A stretch of 13,068 nucleotides of DNA, taken from positions 1 through 13,068 of the forward strand of contig JAHHST010000041.1 of assembly GCA_020025055.1 (NCBI GenBank). Direction: 5' to 3'. Both the position numbers and the translations under genes were made by a program. The notes beneath the pieces are model-generated. The model was given only the letters and a program-made list of their open reading frames with translations. It had not been told where the DNA came from and did no database searches. The first letter of the stretch is position 1; each line of letters opens with the position of its first letter. The stretch is from Longicatena sp. Lineage in GTDB: Bacteria > Bacillota_I > Bacilli_A > Erysipelotrichales > Erysipelotrichaceae. Below are positions 1-8,093 of this stretch, piece after piece.

Positions 1-30
1 AGAGTTATCCTTATTCGATAACTCTTTTTT
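1..30. terminator. Hairpin terminator downstream of asnA, at window edge
   Basis: A perfect 9-bp inverted repeat, AGAGTTATC (1-9) and GATAACTCT (17-25), encloses a 7-base loop, and the right arm runs into a T tract at 25-30 on the plus strand. As written it is a good intrinsic terminator for plus-strand transcription arriving from the left. It also sits directly after the asnA stop codon at 32, so it may work in both directions. The T tract needed for the minus strand would lie before base 1 and cannot be seen. Confidence 0.7.
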
Positions 31-31
31 C

Positions 32-1048
32 TTATAATAAATGAATATGATGTTTTTCACATTCTGCAATCATTTCATCACTCCATTGCGATACTTGAAC
101 TTCTCCAATATGTGCTTTATTTAACAATATCAAACAAATTCTAGATTGTCCAATTCCTCCACCAATTGTTAATGGTAACTCATTATTCAATAACATTTGA
201 TGATAAGGTAACTCTAATCTTTCTTCACAATGTGCTTTTTTTAATTGTTCTTTTAAAGCTTTTGCATCAACACGTATTCCCATACTACTAATTTCAACTA
301 CGCAGTCTAATATTGGATAATATAGAAGTATATCACCATTTAAACTCCAATCATCATAATCAGGAGCTCTTCCATCATGTTTTTTACCACTTTTTAAAAC
401 ATCTCCTATTTGCATAATAAAAACTGTTTTATATTTTTTAGTGATTTCATATTCTCTTTGTTTCGGTGATAAATCTGGATAACGATCCTCTAATTCCTGT
501 GTTGTAATGAAATATACATCCTCATAAATAAATGGTTCAAGATTTTCATAAATAATATCTAATTCTTTCTCTGTATCTTTTAAAGCCTTCATAATGCCTC
601 GAACTGTATTTTTTAAGAACTCCATATTTCGATCTTGACGTTCGATTATTTTTTCCCAATCCCATTGATCTACATACGTAGAATGTAGATTATCTAAATC
701 TTCATCACGGCGAATTGCATTCATATCGGTATATATTCCTTTACCATACCCAATATTATAGCGTTTTAATGCCATACGTTTCCATTTTGCTAAAGAATGT
801 ACAATTTCAATTTCTTCATTTTCTATTTCTTTTATATCAAATGTAACTGGTCTTTCAATACCACTTAGATTATCATTTAAACCACTACTTCTTCTAACAT
901 ATAATGGTGCAGAAATACGCATTAAGTTTAAATGGTGAGCTAATCTCTTTTCAAATAAGTCCTTCACATATTTAATCGCTACTTCTGTTGAAATTACATC
1001 TAATTTATTTTCATAATGTGCTGGTAAAATTAAATCATTCACTGCCAT
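32..1048 (-). CDS. asnA: Aspartate--ammonia ligase (asparagine synthetase A)
   Basis: AsnA makes asparagine from aspartate, free ammonia and ATP (giving AMP and PPi) in the cytoplasm. The 338 residues match the usual AsnA length of about 330. Family motifs appear in order: DNLSG near 59-63, VHSLAKWKR at 83-91, YVDQWDWE at 125-132, RAPDYDDW at 227-234, LNGDIL at 236-241, SSMGIRVD at 254-261 and GGGIGQSR at 296-303. The fold is related to class II aminoacyl-tRNA synthetases. The ATG follows a modest AGTAGGT site (minus strand 1063-1057) at 8 bases. The gene starts 38 bases after the DUF47 gene on the same strand. A weak TATATA-like element lies in the gap, so it could be cotranscribed or have its own promoter. 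Unlike AsnB, this enzyme has no glutaminase domain. Identification is firm. Confidence 0.97.
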   Translation of the reverse strand: MAVNDLILPAHYENKLDVISTEVAIKYVKDLFEKRLAHHLNLMRISAPLYVRRSSGLNDNLSGIERPVTFDIKEIENEEIEIVHSLAKWKRMALKRYNIGYGKGIYTDMNAIRRDEDLDNLHSTYVDQWDWEKIIERQDRNMEFLKNTVRGIMKALKDTEKELDIIYENLEPFIYEDVYFITTQELEDRYPDLSPKQREYEITKKYKTVFIMQIGDVLKSGKKHDGRAPDYDDWSLNGDILLYYPILDCVVEISSMGIRVDAKALKEQLKKAHCEERLELPYHQMLLNNELPLTIGGGIGQSRICLILLNKAHIGEVQVSQWSDEMIAECEKHHIHLL

Positions 1049-1086
1049 AATTGTTTACCTACTTTCATTTCTATATAAATTCTAAT

Positions 1087-1713
1087 TTAAGATTGTTTTA
1101 AAATAATACTTTCTACCAAATATCCAACTTTCTCACATGCATCACACGCTTTTTCTAATCGTCCATACATAGATTTCCAACGAATTACAGAAATCGCATC
1201 TAAACTTTCATCACTAAACAATTCTCTTGTTGTCTTCGCAAATAAAGTATCCCCTTCCTCTTCAAGATAGTTTACACGTTTTATTGCGCTCATAATGTTG
1301 TCATTGTATTGCAATTTTTCAAATTCATTCATGATTTCCTTTACAGCATCACAGCACATTAATACAACTTTGCTATATGCCCTTGCAATTTCAGGAATTT
1401 CTTTTACATGATAAATATATAATCCAATCGAAATATCCTCTACCATATCAACAACATCGTCTAATGCATTACTTAACTCAACAATATCCTCTCGTTCTAA
1501 TGGAGGTCGGAAATCCTTTGCAAGTGCTTGCATAATATCAAATCTTCTTACATCTGCCTCTTTTTCTAAACGATGCATTTTTTGTAAATGAACATTAATC
1601 CCCTCTGGATGATAATTTTTAAATTCACCCATCAATTCCATAGCGGCATTACAAGCATGCTCACTCATTAATTGAAATGTTTGAAAATAATCATACTTCT
1701 TTTTCTTAATCAT
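1087..1713 (-). CDS. DUF47 / PhoU-like protein (Pit-accessory family)
   Basis: A mostly helical protein of the DUF47 (PhoU-like, YkaA-type) family. These proteins usually accompany Pit-type phosphate transporters and are thought to modulate them; the biochemical role is poorly defined. With the chosen start it has 208 residues, close to the family norm. It shows the two-fold PhoU-like pattern of acidic clusters suited to metal binding: LEKEAD near 49-54 and ALDDVVDMVED near 83-93 in the first half, YLEEEGD and RLEKACDACE in the second. An upstream in-frame start at 1770 would add 19 residues but lies inside the promoter. The ATG at 1713 is preceded by GAGGAT at 7 bases, and its product begins MIKKKKYDYF, as is common in the family. 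No pit transporter gene is adjacent in the window; asnA follows instead. The family is secure, the function is not. Confidence 0.85.
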   Translation of the reverse strand: MIKKKKYDYFQTFQLMSEHACNAAMELMGEFKNYHPEGINVHLQKMHRLEKEADVRRFDIMQALAKDFRPPLEREDIVELSNALDDVVDMVEDISIGLYIYHVKEIPEIARAYSKVVLMCCDAVKEIMNEFEKLQYNDNIMSAIKRVNYLEEEGDTLFAKTTRELFSDESLDAISVIRWKSMYGRLEKACDACEKVGYLVESIILKQS

Positions 1714-1720
1714 TTTCTTT

Positions 1721-1726
1721 ATCCTC
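1721..1726 (-). promoter_or_regulatory. RBS fixing the DUF47 start
   Basis: GAGGAT on the minus strand stands 7 bases before the ATG at 1713. It supports this start over the in-frame ATG at 1770, which has no site and overlaps the predicted -10 element. Confidence 0.65.
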
Positions 1727-1760
1727 TTATCCCTTTCTATATGTGAGAAAATCATATGTA

Positions 1761-1790
1761 ATTTTATCACAAAAAAAAGATAATGTACAA
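1761..1790 (-). promoter_or_regulatory. Promoter of the DUF47 (and possibly asnA) unit
   Basis: On the minus strand, TTGTAC (1790-1785) is followed after 18 bases by TAAAAT (1766-1761), preceded by TGTGA, which fits the extended -10 form TRTGN. Transcription would begin near 1754, leaving a 5' UTR of about 40 bases before the ATG at 1713. The -35 element and much of the spacer lie inside the second-read copy of a 35-bp tandem repeat. The prediction rests on consensus match only. Confidence 0.6.
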
Positions 1791-1840
1791 TTGTTTTATT
1801 ATTATAAAAAAAAGATAATGTACAATTGTTTTATTATTAT
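1771..1840. repeat. Two exact 35-bp tandem repeats between the pyr terminator and the DUF47 gene
   Basis: Positions 1771-1805 and 1806-1840 are identical over 35 bases, and 1841-1851 begins a third copy (eight A, then GAT) before diverging into the pyrE terminator stem. Each unit holds an A8 tract and the 8-bp palindrome ACAATTGT, which overlaps a TTGTAC hexamer on the minus strand. The copy nearest the gene supplies the predicted -35 of the DUF47 promoter. This looks like a recent local duplication. There are no spacers, so it is not a CRISPR array. Confidence 0.95.
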
Positions 1841-1883
1841 AAAAAAAAGATTAAGTTTACAATCGGTGTAAACTTAATCTTTT
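1841..1883 (-). terminator. Intrinsic terminator of the pyr operon
   Basis: A perfect 13-bp inverted repeat (1849-1861 with 1867-1879, loop ATCGG on the plus strand) extends to about 17 pairs through flanking A/T. It is followed on the minus strand by a run of eight T (1848-1841). It lies 14 bases past the pyrE stop at 1898. The symmetric A/T flanks could give some termination from the other side too, but no plus-strand gene approaches it. Confidence 0.93.
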
Positions 1884-1897
1884 ACATATAAATTCAA

Positions 1898-2536
1898 TTA
1901 TTTATTCATCCAAGATTCATCTTTTGGATCTTTTTTCCAAGCTTTTAATTTTTCTAGATCTGCTTCTTGAATATAGCTATTTTCTAATGCAACATCAATT
2001 AATACATCATAATTACTTAATGTTTTAAATGTACAATCGATTGAATTGAACAATTCTGTACTTGCTGGTAATAAGTATGTAAAAATTGCAACTACACCTA
2101 AAACTTCAGCACCTGCTTCACGTAAAGATACGATAACATCTTTTACAGAACCACCAGTAGAAATTAAATCTTCTACAACTACAACTTTTGCACCTTTTTC
2201 AATTTTTCCTTCAATTTTATTTCCTTTACCATGTGTTTTGTTTGAACTTCTTACATAACCGAATGGTTTTTCCATTTGATCTGCTACCATTGCTCCCCAA
2301 GGAATACCTGCAGTAGCTGTACCAACGATTACATCTGCATCTGCATATTCTTTTTGAATTAATTCAACAAATCCTTTTACAACAACACTACGTTTTTCTG
2401 GATATGATAACACTAAACGGTTGTCACAATAAATTGGACTTTTAATTCCACTTGCCCAAGTAAATGGATCATTTGGTTGTAAAGATACTGCTTTAATATC
2501 TAGTAAATTCTTTGCTACAATTTTTTCTACTGTCAT
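1898..2536 (-). CDS. pyrE: Orotate phosphoribosyltransferase
   Basis: PyrE transfers the phosphoribosyl group of PRPP to orotate, forming OMP, the fifth step of UMP synthesis. The 212-residue product has the type I phosphoribosyltransferase PRPP-binding motif VVVEDLISTGGS (about 119-130). It also has the flexible catalytic loop with basic residues RSSNKTHGKGNK (about 96-107), and an N-terminal ASGIKSPIYCDNR segment typical of OPRT. It is the last gene of the operon and is followed by a strong terminator. Its ATG comes one base after the pyrF stop (TAA-T-ATG), with GGAGGG inside the end of pyrF at 8 bases, so translation is probably coupled. Nothing is unusual in length or motifs. Confidence 0.97.
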   Translation of the reverse strand: MTVEKIVAKNLLDIKAVSLQPNDPFTWASGIKSPIYCDNRLVLSYPEKRSVVVKGFVELIQKEYADADVIVGTATAGIPWGAMVADQMEKPFGYVRSSNKTHGKGNKIEGKIEKGAKVVVVEDLISTGGSVKDVIVSLREAGAEVLGVVAIFTYLLPASTELFNSIDCTFKTLSNYDVLIDVALENSYIQEADLEKLKAWKKDPKDESWMNK

Positions 2537-2537
2537 A

Positions 2538-3239
2538 TTATTTTCCCTCCATAGTTGCTTCGATTTCGTTATATGTCTTTAATGGATCTGCGCTCTTTGT
2601 AATAGAACGTCCAACAACAATATAATCACAACCTTGCTCTTTTGCATAAGCAGGTGTTGCTACACGTTTTTGATCATCTTTTGAATCACTTGCTAAACGA
2701 ATACCTGGAGTTACTGTTAAGAAATCATCTCCACAAGCTTCATGAATCGCTTTTGCTTCATGAACAGAACATACAACACCATCCAACCCAGCTTCTTTTG
2801 CATTTTTTGCGTATTTGATAACACAATCCATAACATCACCAGGAATGCCTAATTCTTCATTCATTGCTTCTTTAGAAGTTGAAGTTAATTGAGTTACACC
2901 GATACATAAAGGACGAGGACCACCATTTGCTCCTAATTCTAATCCTTCGACTGCTGCCTTCATCATTGCGATTCCACCAGCACAATGTACATTTGTAATA
3001 TCAACACCTAAATTTGCTAGATTTTTCATTCCACCTTTTACAGTATTTGGAATATCATGTAATTTTAAATCTAAGAAGATATGATGACCCATTTCTTTTA
3101 CAGTTTGAACCATACTTAAACCTTCTGCATAAGTTAATTCCATACCAATTTTTACATAAATTGGTTCATTGAATTGTTTCAAAAAATTAATCACTTCTTC
3201 TTTGCTTGAAAAGTCCAATGCTACAATTGTCTTACTCAT
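2538..3239 (-). CDS. pyrF: Orotidine 5'-phosphate decarboxylase
   Basis: PyrF decarboxylates OMP to UMP, the final step. The 233-residue length fits the bacterial short form, a TIM barrel. The signature DxKxxD catalytic array is present as FLDLKLHDIPNTV, with Asp57, Lys59 and Asp62. The N-terminal ALDF (Asp9) and VKIGMEL (Lys30) segments supply substrate contacts, and the C-terminal GCDYIVVGRSIT is the phosphate-gripping segment. The start ATG shares one base with the pyrD stop (TAATG), with an AAGGAG site upstream in pyrD. The gene lies between pyrD and pyrE as in B. subtilis. The catalytic residues are intact and the call is certain. Confidence 0.98.
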   Translation of the reverse strand: MSKTIVALDFSSKEEVINFLKQFNEPIYVKIGMELTYAEGLSMVQTVKEMGHHIFLDLKLHDIPNTVKGGMKNLANLGVDITNVHCAGGIAMMKAAVEGLELGANGGPRPLCIGVTQLTSTSKEAMNEELGIPGDVMDCVIKYAKNAKEAGLDGVVCSVHEAKAIHEACGDDFLTVTPGIRLASDSKDDQKRVATPAYAKEQGCDYIVVGRSITKSADPLKTYNEIEATMEGK

Positions 3240-4147
3240 TATTTAAAACTCCTTCCTACAGCTTCATCTATGCTATGAATACCGTATTTTTCAAATACAT
3301 TTGGTAATTCTTCTATTATTTTAACACAACAATAAGGATCTACAAAGTTTTGCATTCCAACTTCTACAGCGCTAGCTCCTGCATATAAAAATTCAAGAAC
3401 ATCTTCCGCACATGTAATTCCTCCTACTCCAATAATTGGAATATTTACTGCTTGTGCAACTTGATAAACCATACGAATTGCTACAGGCTTAATTGCAGGA
3501 CCGCTTAATCCCCCTGTAACATTTGCTAGAATTGGTTTTCCAGTACGTAAGTCTAATCTCATACCCATCAAGGTATTAATTAAAACTAAACCATCTGCAC
3601 CTGCTTTTTCTACAGCTTTTGCAATTTCTACAATATCTGTAACATTTGGAGATAATTTTACATAGACTGGTTTAGTAGCAACTTCTTTCACCATTCTTGT
3701 AACTTTTGCTGCAAGTTCTGGTTTTGTACCTAATCCAATACCACCATGTTTTACATTCGGACAACTAATATTTAACTCATATGCTTTTACAACATCATTG
3801 CTATTTAATTTTTTTACAACTTCAACGTAGTCTTCTTCACATGCACCAGCTACATTTGCAATAATTTCTGTATCAAATTGGGCTAACCATGGTAATTCTT
3901 TTTCTATAATTACATCGACACCTGGATTTTGAAGTCCAATTGCATTTAGCATTCCCTTTGGTGTTTCTGCAACTCTAGGTGTAGGATTTCCAAATCTTTT
4001 TGCTGGAGTTGCACTTTTGATGGCAATTCCACCAAGTAAACTTAAATCATATAATTCAGCAAATTCACGACCAAACCCAAAACATCCGCTTGCAGGAATA
4101 ATTGGGTTTTTAAGATTTAATCCTGGTAATTTTACGCTTAAATCCAT
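3239..4147 (-). CDS. pyrD: Dihydroorotate dehydrogenase B, catalytic subunit
   Basis: This FMN-containing subunit oxidises dihydroorotate to orotate. At 302 residues and with an active-site cysteine in ELNISCPNVKHGG (Cys129), it is class 1B, which passes electrons through PyrK to NAD+, unlike the membrane-bound class 2 enzyme (serine base). Other marks are PASGCFGFG near 18-26, the FMN/substrate segment IAIKSATPAKRFGNPTPR (41-58), NAIGLQNPG near 68-76, and C-terminal glycine-rich GGLSGPA and GVGGI segments that bind FMN phosphate. The adjacent pyrK confirms the class. Start and stop codons overlap those of pyrK and pyrF by one base (TAATG) on both sides, suggesting coupled translation of subunits needed in equal amounts. 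Confidence 0.97.
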   Translation of the reverse strand: MDLSVKLPGLNLKNPIIPASGCFGFGREFAELYDLSLLGGIAIKSATPAKRFGNPTPRVAETPKGMLNAIGLQNPGVDVIIEKELPWLAQFDTEIIANVAGACEEDYVEVVKKLNSNDVVKAYELNISCPNVKHGGIGLGTKPELAAKVTRMVKEVATKPVYVKLSPNVTDIVEIAKAVEKAGADGLVLINTLMGMRLDLRTGKPILANVTGGLSGPAIKPVAIRMVYQVAQAVNIPIIGVGGITCAEDVLEFLYAGASAVEVGMQNFVDPYCCVKIIEELPNVFEKYGIHSIDEAVGRSFK

Positions 4148-4890
4148 TAGAATTCCACCTTTCCAATTGGGAATACTGGTCCCTCTTTACAAATTCTATG
4201 ATACATATTTTCTTCTTTTTTATCTTTTGCAACACATGCCATACATGCACCCATTCCACAAGCCATACGACTTTCAAAAGACATATATCCTTTTGTATAT
4301 GTACTTTCTACAGCCTTTAACATTGGACGTGGTCCACAACTATATGTATAATCACATGTAATATTGTGTTCTTTAATTGCATCCATGACTGTACCCTTTA
4401 CACCATAAGAACCATCCATTGTAGCAACTACAACATTACATCCTAATGTTTTGAATTCTTCTTCATAGAAAACACTGTCTTTATCATTAAATCCTAATAC
4501 AACATGCACTTTTTTATTTTTTGCACAACATTGTTTTGCTAATTCATATAATGGAGGTACTCCCACACCTCCACCAATTAATAATACTTCTTCAATATCA
4601 TCATAAATTGGATATGAGCTCCCTAAAGGACCAAAAATATCGATTGATTGATCTTTTATTTTCTTTGATAATTCTAAAGTTCCATCTCCAACAACTTTAT
4701 AAACAATTACAAATTTTTTATCTTCAATGCTTGAAATACTAATTGGACGACGTAACATAAATCCATCAATTTTTACATTTACAAATTGGCCTGGTTTCAT
4801 ATCTTTTGCCATACCTGCCGCAATTTCCATGCGGTAGGTATCTTTGGCAATTTTTTCATTACTTAAAATAATTCCATTTTCTTCCTTCAT
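4147..4890 (-). CDS. pyrK: Dihydroorotate dehydrogenase B, electron-transfer subunit
   Basis: PyrK carries FAD and a 2Fe-2S cluster and moves electrons from PyrD's FMN to NAD+. The 247-residue product shows a ferredoxin-reductase-like layout: an FAD-binding barrel with RRPIS (47-51), an NAD-binding domain with LLIGGGVGVPP (103-113) and SCGPRPML (184-191), and a C-terminal cluster motif with Cys211, Cys216, Cys219 and Cys234. An in-frame ATG at 4908 would add six residues and overlap carB by 17 bases, but it has no Shine-Dalgarno. The ATG at 4890 comes one base after the carB stop and 6 bases after GGAGG, so it is preferred. The gene sits directly before its partner pyrD and overlaps it by one base. 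Confidence 0.95.
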   Translation of the reverse strand: MKEENGIILSNEKIAKDTYRMEIAAGMAKDMKPGQFVNVKIDGFMLRRPISISSIEDKKFVIVYKVVGDGTLELSKKIKDQSIDIFGPLGSSYPIYDDIEEVLLIGGGVGVPPLYELAKQCCAKNKKVHVVLGFNDKDSVFYEEEFKTLGCNVVVATMDGSYGVKGTVMDAIKEHNITCDYTYSCGPRPMLKAVESTYTKGYMSFESRMACGMGACMACVAKDKKEENMYHRICKEGPVFPIGKVEF

Positions 4891-4891
4891 T

Positions 4892-7800
4892 CTAATCCTC
4901 CAATTCATTCATTGAAATTGTAGTAAATGATTGAGCTTCTAATACTCTTAGGATTGCATTCGCTGTATCTAATGAAGTAAAGCAACTAATATTATTTTCA
5001 ACAGCAGCACGACGAATTTCGAATCCATCTTGACTTACTTCTTTTGAAATGCTCATTGTATTAATTACATAATTAACGCGTCCTTTACGGATAACATCAA
5101 CTACGCTTTCTCCATTTCCTTCATTTACTTTATTTACACAACGAACATAGATTCCATTTTCTTGTAAGAATTTTGCAGTACCTTTTGTTGCATAAATTCC
5201 ATAACCAATATTAGAGAATCGTTTTGCGATTTTTAATCCTTCTTGTTTATCTGAATCAGAAACTGTGATTAACACATTTCCATGTAATGGAATTCTAACT
5301 CCACTTGCAATCAATGCTTTATATAATGCTTTTTCTAATGTATCGTCTCCACCTAAAGCTTCCCCTGTAGATTTCATTTCTGGTCCAAGTGTTGTATCAA
5401 CACTACGTAATTTAGCAAATGAGAATACTGGAGCTTTTACAAAGACACGATCAATTTCAGGATGTACTCCTTCACTATATCCTTGTTCTTCTAAAGATTC
5501 ACCTAATACACAACGAGTTGCTACATAACTCATAGGAACCCCTGTGATTTTAGATAAGAATGGCACTGTACGTGAAGAACGTGGATTTACTTCTAGTACA
5601 TATACTTTTTCATCTTTATCTACAATAAACTGGATATTGAATAATCCAACAAAGTGGAATCCTTTTCCAATACGAATTGCATAGTCTGTAATTGTATCTT
5701 TCACAGTTTGTGATGCTGTTGGTGCTGGATATACAGAGATAGAGTCACCTGAGTGAACCCCTGCACGTTCAATATGTTCCATAATTCCTGGAATATATAC
5801 ATGTTCTCCATCACAAATTGCATCAATTTCCATTTCTTTACCAACAATATATTTATCAACTAAGATTGGTGCATCATGACTAATTTCTTTTACAGCAGTT
5901 GCCATATATACTTTTAAGTCATCATCGTTGTGAACAATTTCCATTGCACGACCACCTAATACATAACTTGGGCGAACTAGCACTGGATAACCAATCTTAT
6001 TTGCGATAACTAATGCTTCTTCAACTGTAACAGCTGTTTGTCCTTGTGGTTGAGGAATTTCTAACTTATGTAACATTTCTTCAAATTCATGACGGTCTTC
6101 TGCACGGTCAATATTTTCTAAAGATGTACCTAAAATCTTCACACCACGTGCAACTAATTTATCTGCTAAATTGATTGCTGTTTGTCCTCCAAATTGTACA
6201 ATGACTCCTAATGGTTGTTCTAAATCGATAATGTGCATAACATCTTCGATTGTTAATGGTTCAAAATACAATTTATCTGAAATTGAGTAATCTGTTGATA
6301 CTGTTTCAGGGTTATTATTGATAACAATTGCTTCATATCCACATTCGCGTAATGTTTTTACACAGTGAACAGTTGCATAGTCAAATTCTACACCTTGTCC
6401 AATACGAATTGGTCCACTACCTAATACAATAATTTTTTTATTATTACTTGAAATACTTTCGTTTTCATGTTCATAAGTTGAATATAGGTATGGAGTATGA
6501 GATACAAATTCACCAGCACATGTATCTACATTTTTAAATACAGGAATTATTCCATTTTCTTTACGTAAATCATACACTTCTGTTTCTGTTAAATCCCATG
6601 CTCTTGCGATATAACTATCTGCAAATCCCATTTTCTTAGCTTGTTTTAACACTTCTAAATTATTTTTGTTATTTTTAATTTCTGTTTCGAAATCAACAAT
6701 TTGTTTAAAGCGATTTAAGAAATAACGATCCATTTTAGTAACATTGAAGATATCTTCAATATCTGCACCTTTTCTTAATAATGCTGTAATGACATAAATT
6801 CTTTCATCATCACATTTACCTAATTTATCCCATAATTGTTCTTCATTCAAAGCATTTACATCTTTTTGTTCTAAATGATCTGTTTTCATTTCTAATGAAC
6901 GAATACCTTTTAAGACTGCTTCATCGAAAGTACGTCCAATAGACATAATTTCTCCTGTTGCTTTCATTTGAGTACCTAAAGTACGATCTCCTTTAGGGAA
7001 TTTATCAAATGCAAAACGAGGGAATTTTGCAACTACATAGTCAATACATGGTTCTACACATGCATAACTTGTTTTTGTTACAGGATTCATAATTTCATCT
7101 AATGTTAATCCTACTGCAACTTTAGCTGCAATTTTTGCAATTGGGTATCCTGTTGCTTTACTTGCTAAAGCACTTGAACGTGATACACGAGGATTTACTT
7201 CGATTACATAATATTTAAATGAATTTGGATCTAATGCTAACTGAACGTTACATCCACCACAAATCTTTAATGCACGAATAATTTTTAATGCAGAAGCACG
7301 CATAATTCCACATTCACGATCTGTCAATGTTTGTGTTGGAGCAACTACAATAGAATCTCCAGTATGGATACCTACTGGGTCAACATTTTCCATATTACAT
7401 ACAACAATTGCATTATCTGCATTGTCACGCATTACTTCATATTCGATTTCTTTATAACCTGCAATACTTTGTTCAATTAAACATTGATGAGCTGGAGAAA
7501 TTTTTAATCCATTATCGCAAATAACACGAAGTTCTTCTTCATCATTTGCGAATCCTCCACCAGTTCCACCTAAGGTAAATGCAGGGCGAACAACAACTGG
7601 ATATCCATTTTGTGATGCAAATGCAACAGCTTCATCTGTAGTATGAACAATGACACTTTCAGGAACTGGTTCGCCTAATTCATACATTAATTCACGGAAC
7701 ATATCTCTATCTTCTGCTTTTTCAATAGCTTCTAATGCTGTTCCTAAAACTTCAACACCATATTCTTCTAAAATACCACTTTTAGCAAGTTCTACAACAA

Positions 7801-8092
7801 GGTTTAATCCTGTTTGACCACCTAAACTTCCCAAAATTGCATCTGGTCTTTCTTTATAAATAATACGGCTTGCGAATTCTAATGTTAATGGTTCAATATA
7901 TACACGGTCTGCAACTACTGCATCTGTCATAATTGTTGCAGGGTTTGAGTTAATTAAAACTACTTCATATCCTTCTTCACGCAAAGCAGTACATGCTTGA
8001 GTTCCAGCATAATCAAATTCTGCTGCTTGTCCGATTACGATTGGACCTGATCCAATCACCATAATTTTCTTAATATCTGTTCTTTTAGGCAT
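4892..8092 (-). CDS. carB: Carbamoyl-phosphate synthase large subunit
   Basis: CarB makes carbamoyl phosphate from ammonia, bicarbonate and two ATP. The 1066 residues form the expected four parts: a carboxyphosphate ATP-grasp domain (about 1-400), an oligomerisation region (about 400-550), a carbamoyl-phosphate ATP-grasp domain (about 550-935) and a C-terminal MGS-like allosteric domain. Both halves keep their signatures: SGPIVIGQAAEFDYAG and NPRVSRSSALASKATG in the first, SGPIRIGQGVEFDYA and NPRSSRTVPFLSKITG in the second. The allosteric domain has ATKGTAKFL and VNKV segments, like the E. coli UMP-binding site. In-frame TTG 8116 and ATG 8113 starts exist, but the family N-terminus MPKRTDIKK begins at 8092, one base after the carA stop. 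The synthetase halves look fully active, which matters because the partner glutaminase does not. Confidence 0.97.
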   Translation of the reverse strand: MPKRTDIKKIMVIGSGPIVIGQAAEFDYAGTQACTALREEGYEVVLINSNPATIMTDAVVADRVYIEPLTLEFASRIIYKERPDAILGSLGGQTGLNLVVELAKSGILEEYGVEVLGTALEAIEKAEDRDMFRELMYELGEPVPESVIVHTTDEAVAFASQNGYPVVVRPAFTLGGTGGGFANDEEELRVICDNGLKISPAHQCLIEQSIAGYKEIEYEVMRDNADNAIVVCNMENVDPVGIHTGDSIVVAPTQTLTDRECGIMRASALKIIRALKICGGCNVQLALDPNSFKYYVIEVNPRVSRSSALASKATGYPIAKIAAKVAVGLTLDEIMNPVTKTSYACVEPCIDYVVAKFPRFAFDKFPKGDRTLGTQMKATGEIMSIGRTFDEAVLKGIRSLEMKTDHLEQKDVNALNEEQLWDKLGKCDDERIYVITALLRKGADIEDIFNVTKMDRYFLNRFKQIVDFETEIKNNKNNLEVLKQAKKMGFADSYIARAWDLTETEVYDLRKENGIIPVFKNVDTCAGEFVSHTPYLYSTYEHENESISSNNKKIIVLGSGPIRIGQGVEFDYATVHCVKTLRECGYEAIVINNNPETVSTDYSISDKLYFEPLTIEDVMHIIDLEQPLGVIVQFGGQTAINLADKLVARGVKILGTSLENIDRAEDRHEFEEMLHKLEIPQPQGQTAVTVEEALVIANKIGYPVLVRPSYVLGGRAMEIVHNDDDLKVYMATAVKEISHDAPILVDKYIVGKEMEIDAICDGEHVYIPGIMEHIERAGVHSGDSISVYPAPTASQTVKDTITDYAIRIGKGFHFVGLFNIQFIVDKDEKVYVLEVNPRSSRTVPFLSKITGVPMSYVATRCVLGESLEEQGYSEGVHPEIDRVFVKAPVFSFAKLRSVDTTLGPEMKSTGEALGGDDTLEKALYKALIASGVRIPLHGNVLITVSDSDKQEGLKIAKRFSNIGYGIYATKGTAKFLQENGIYVRCVNKVNEGNGESVVDVIRKGRVNYVINTMSISKEVSQDGFEIRRAAVENNISCFTSLDTANAILRVLEAQSFTTISMNELED
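4897..4901 (-). promoter_or_regulatory. RBS fixing the pyrK start
   Basis: GGAGG on the minus strand lies inside the last codons of carB, 6 bases before the ATG at 4890. The alternative upstream ATG (4908) would place this site inside the coding region. Confidence 0.75.
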
Positions 8093-8093
8093 A

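Noticed and set aside
1771..1851. Possible minimal CRISPR array
   Set aside because: The units abut directly with no spacers, and no cas genes are visible; it is a simple tandem duplication.
4017..4361. Plus-strand open frame of 114 codons, and similar ones at 2046-2258, 4521-4742, 5265-5528, 8621-8824, 8821-9033, 9597-9797 and 9935-10141
   Set aside because: All lie opposite strongly conserved pyr genes, lack recognisable products and good ribosome sites, and are explained as antisense shadows.
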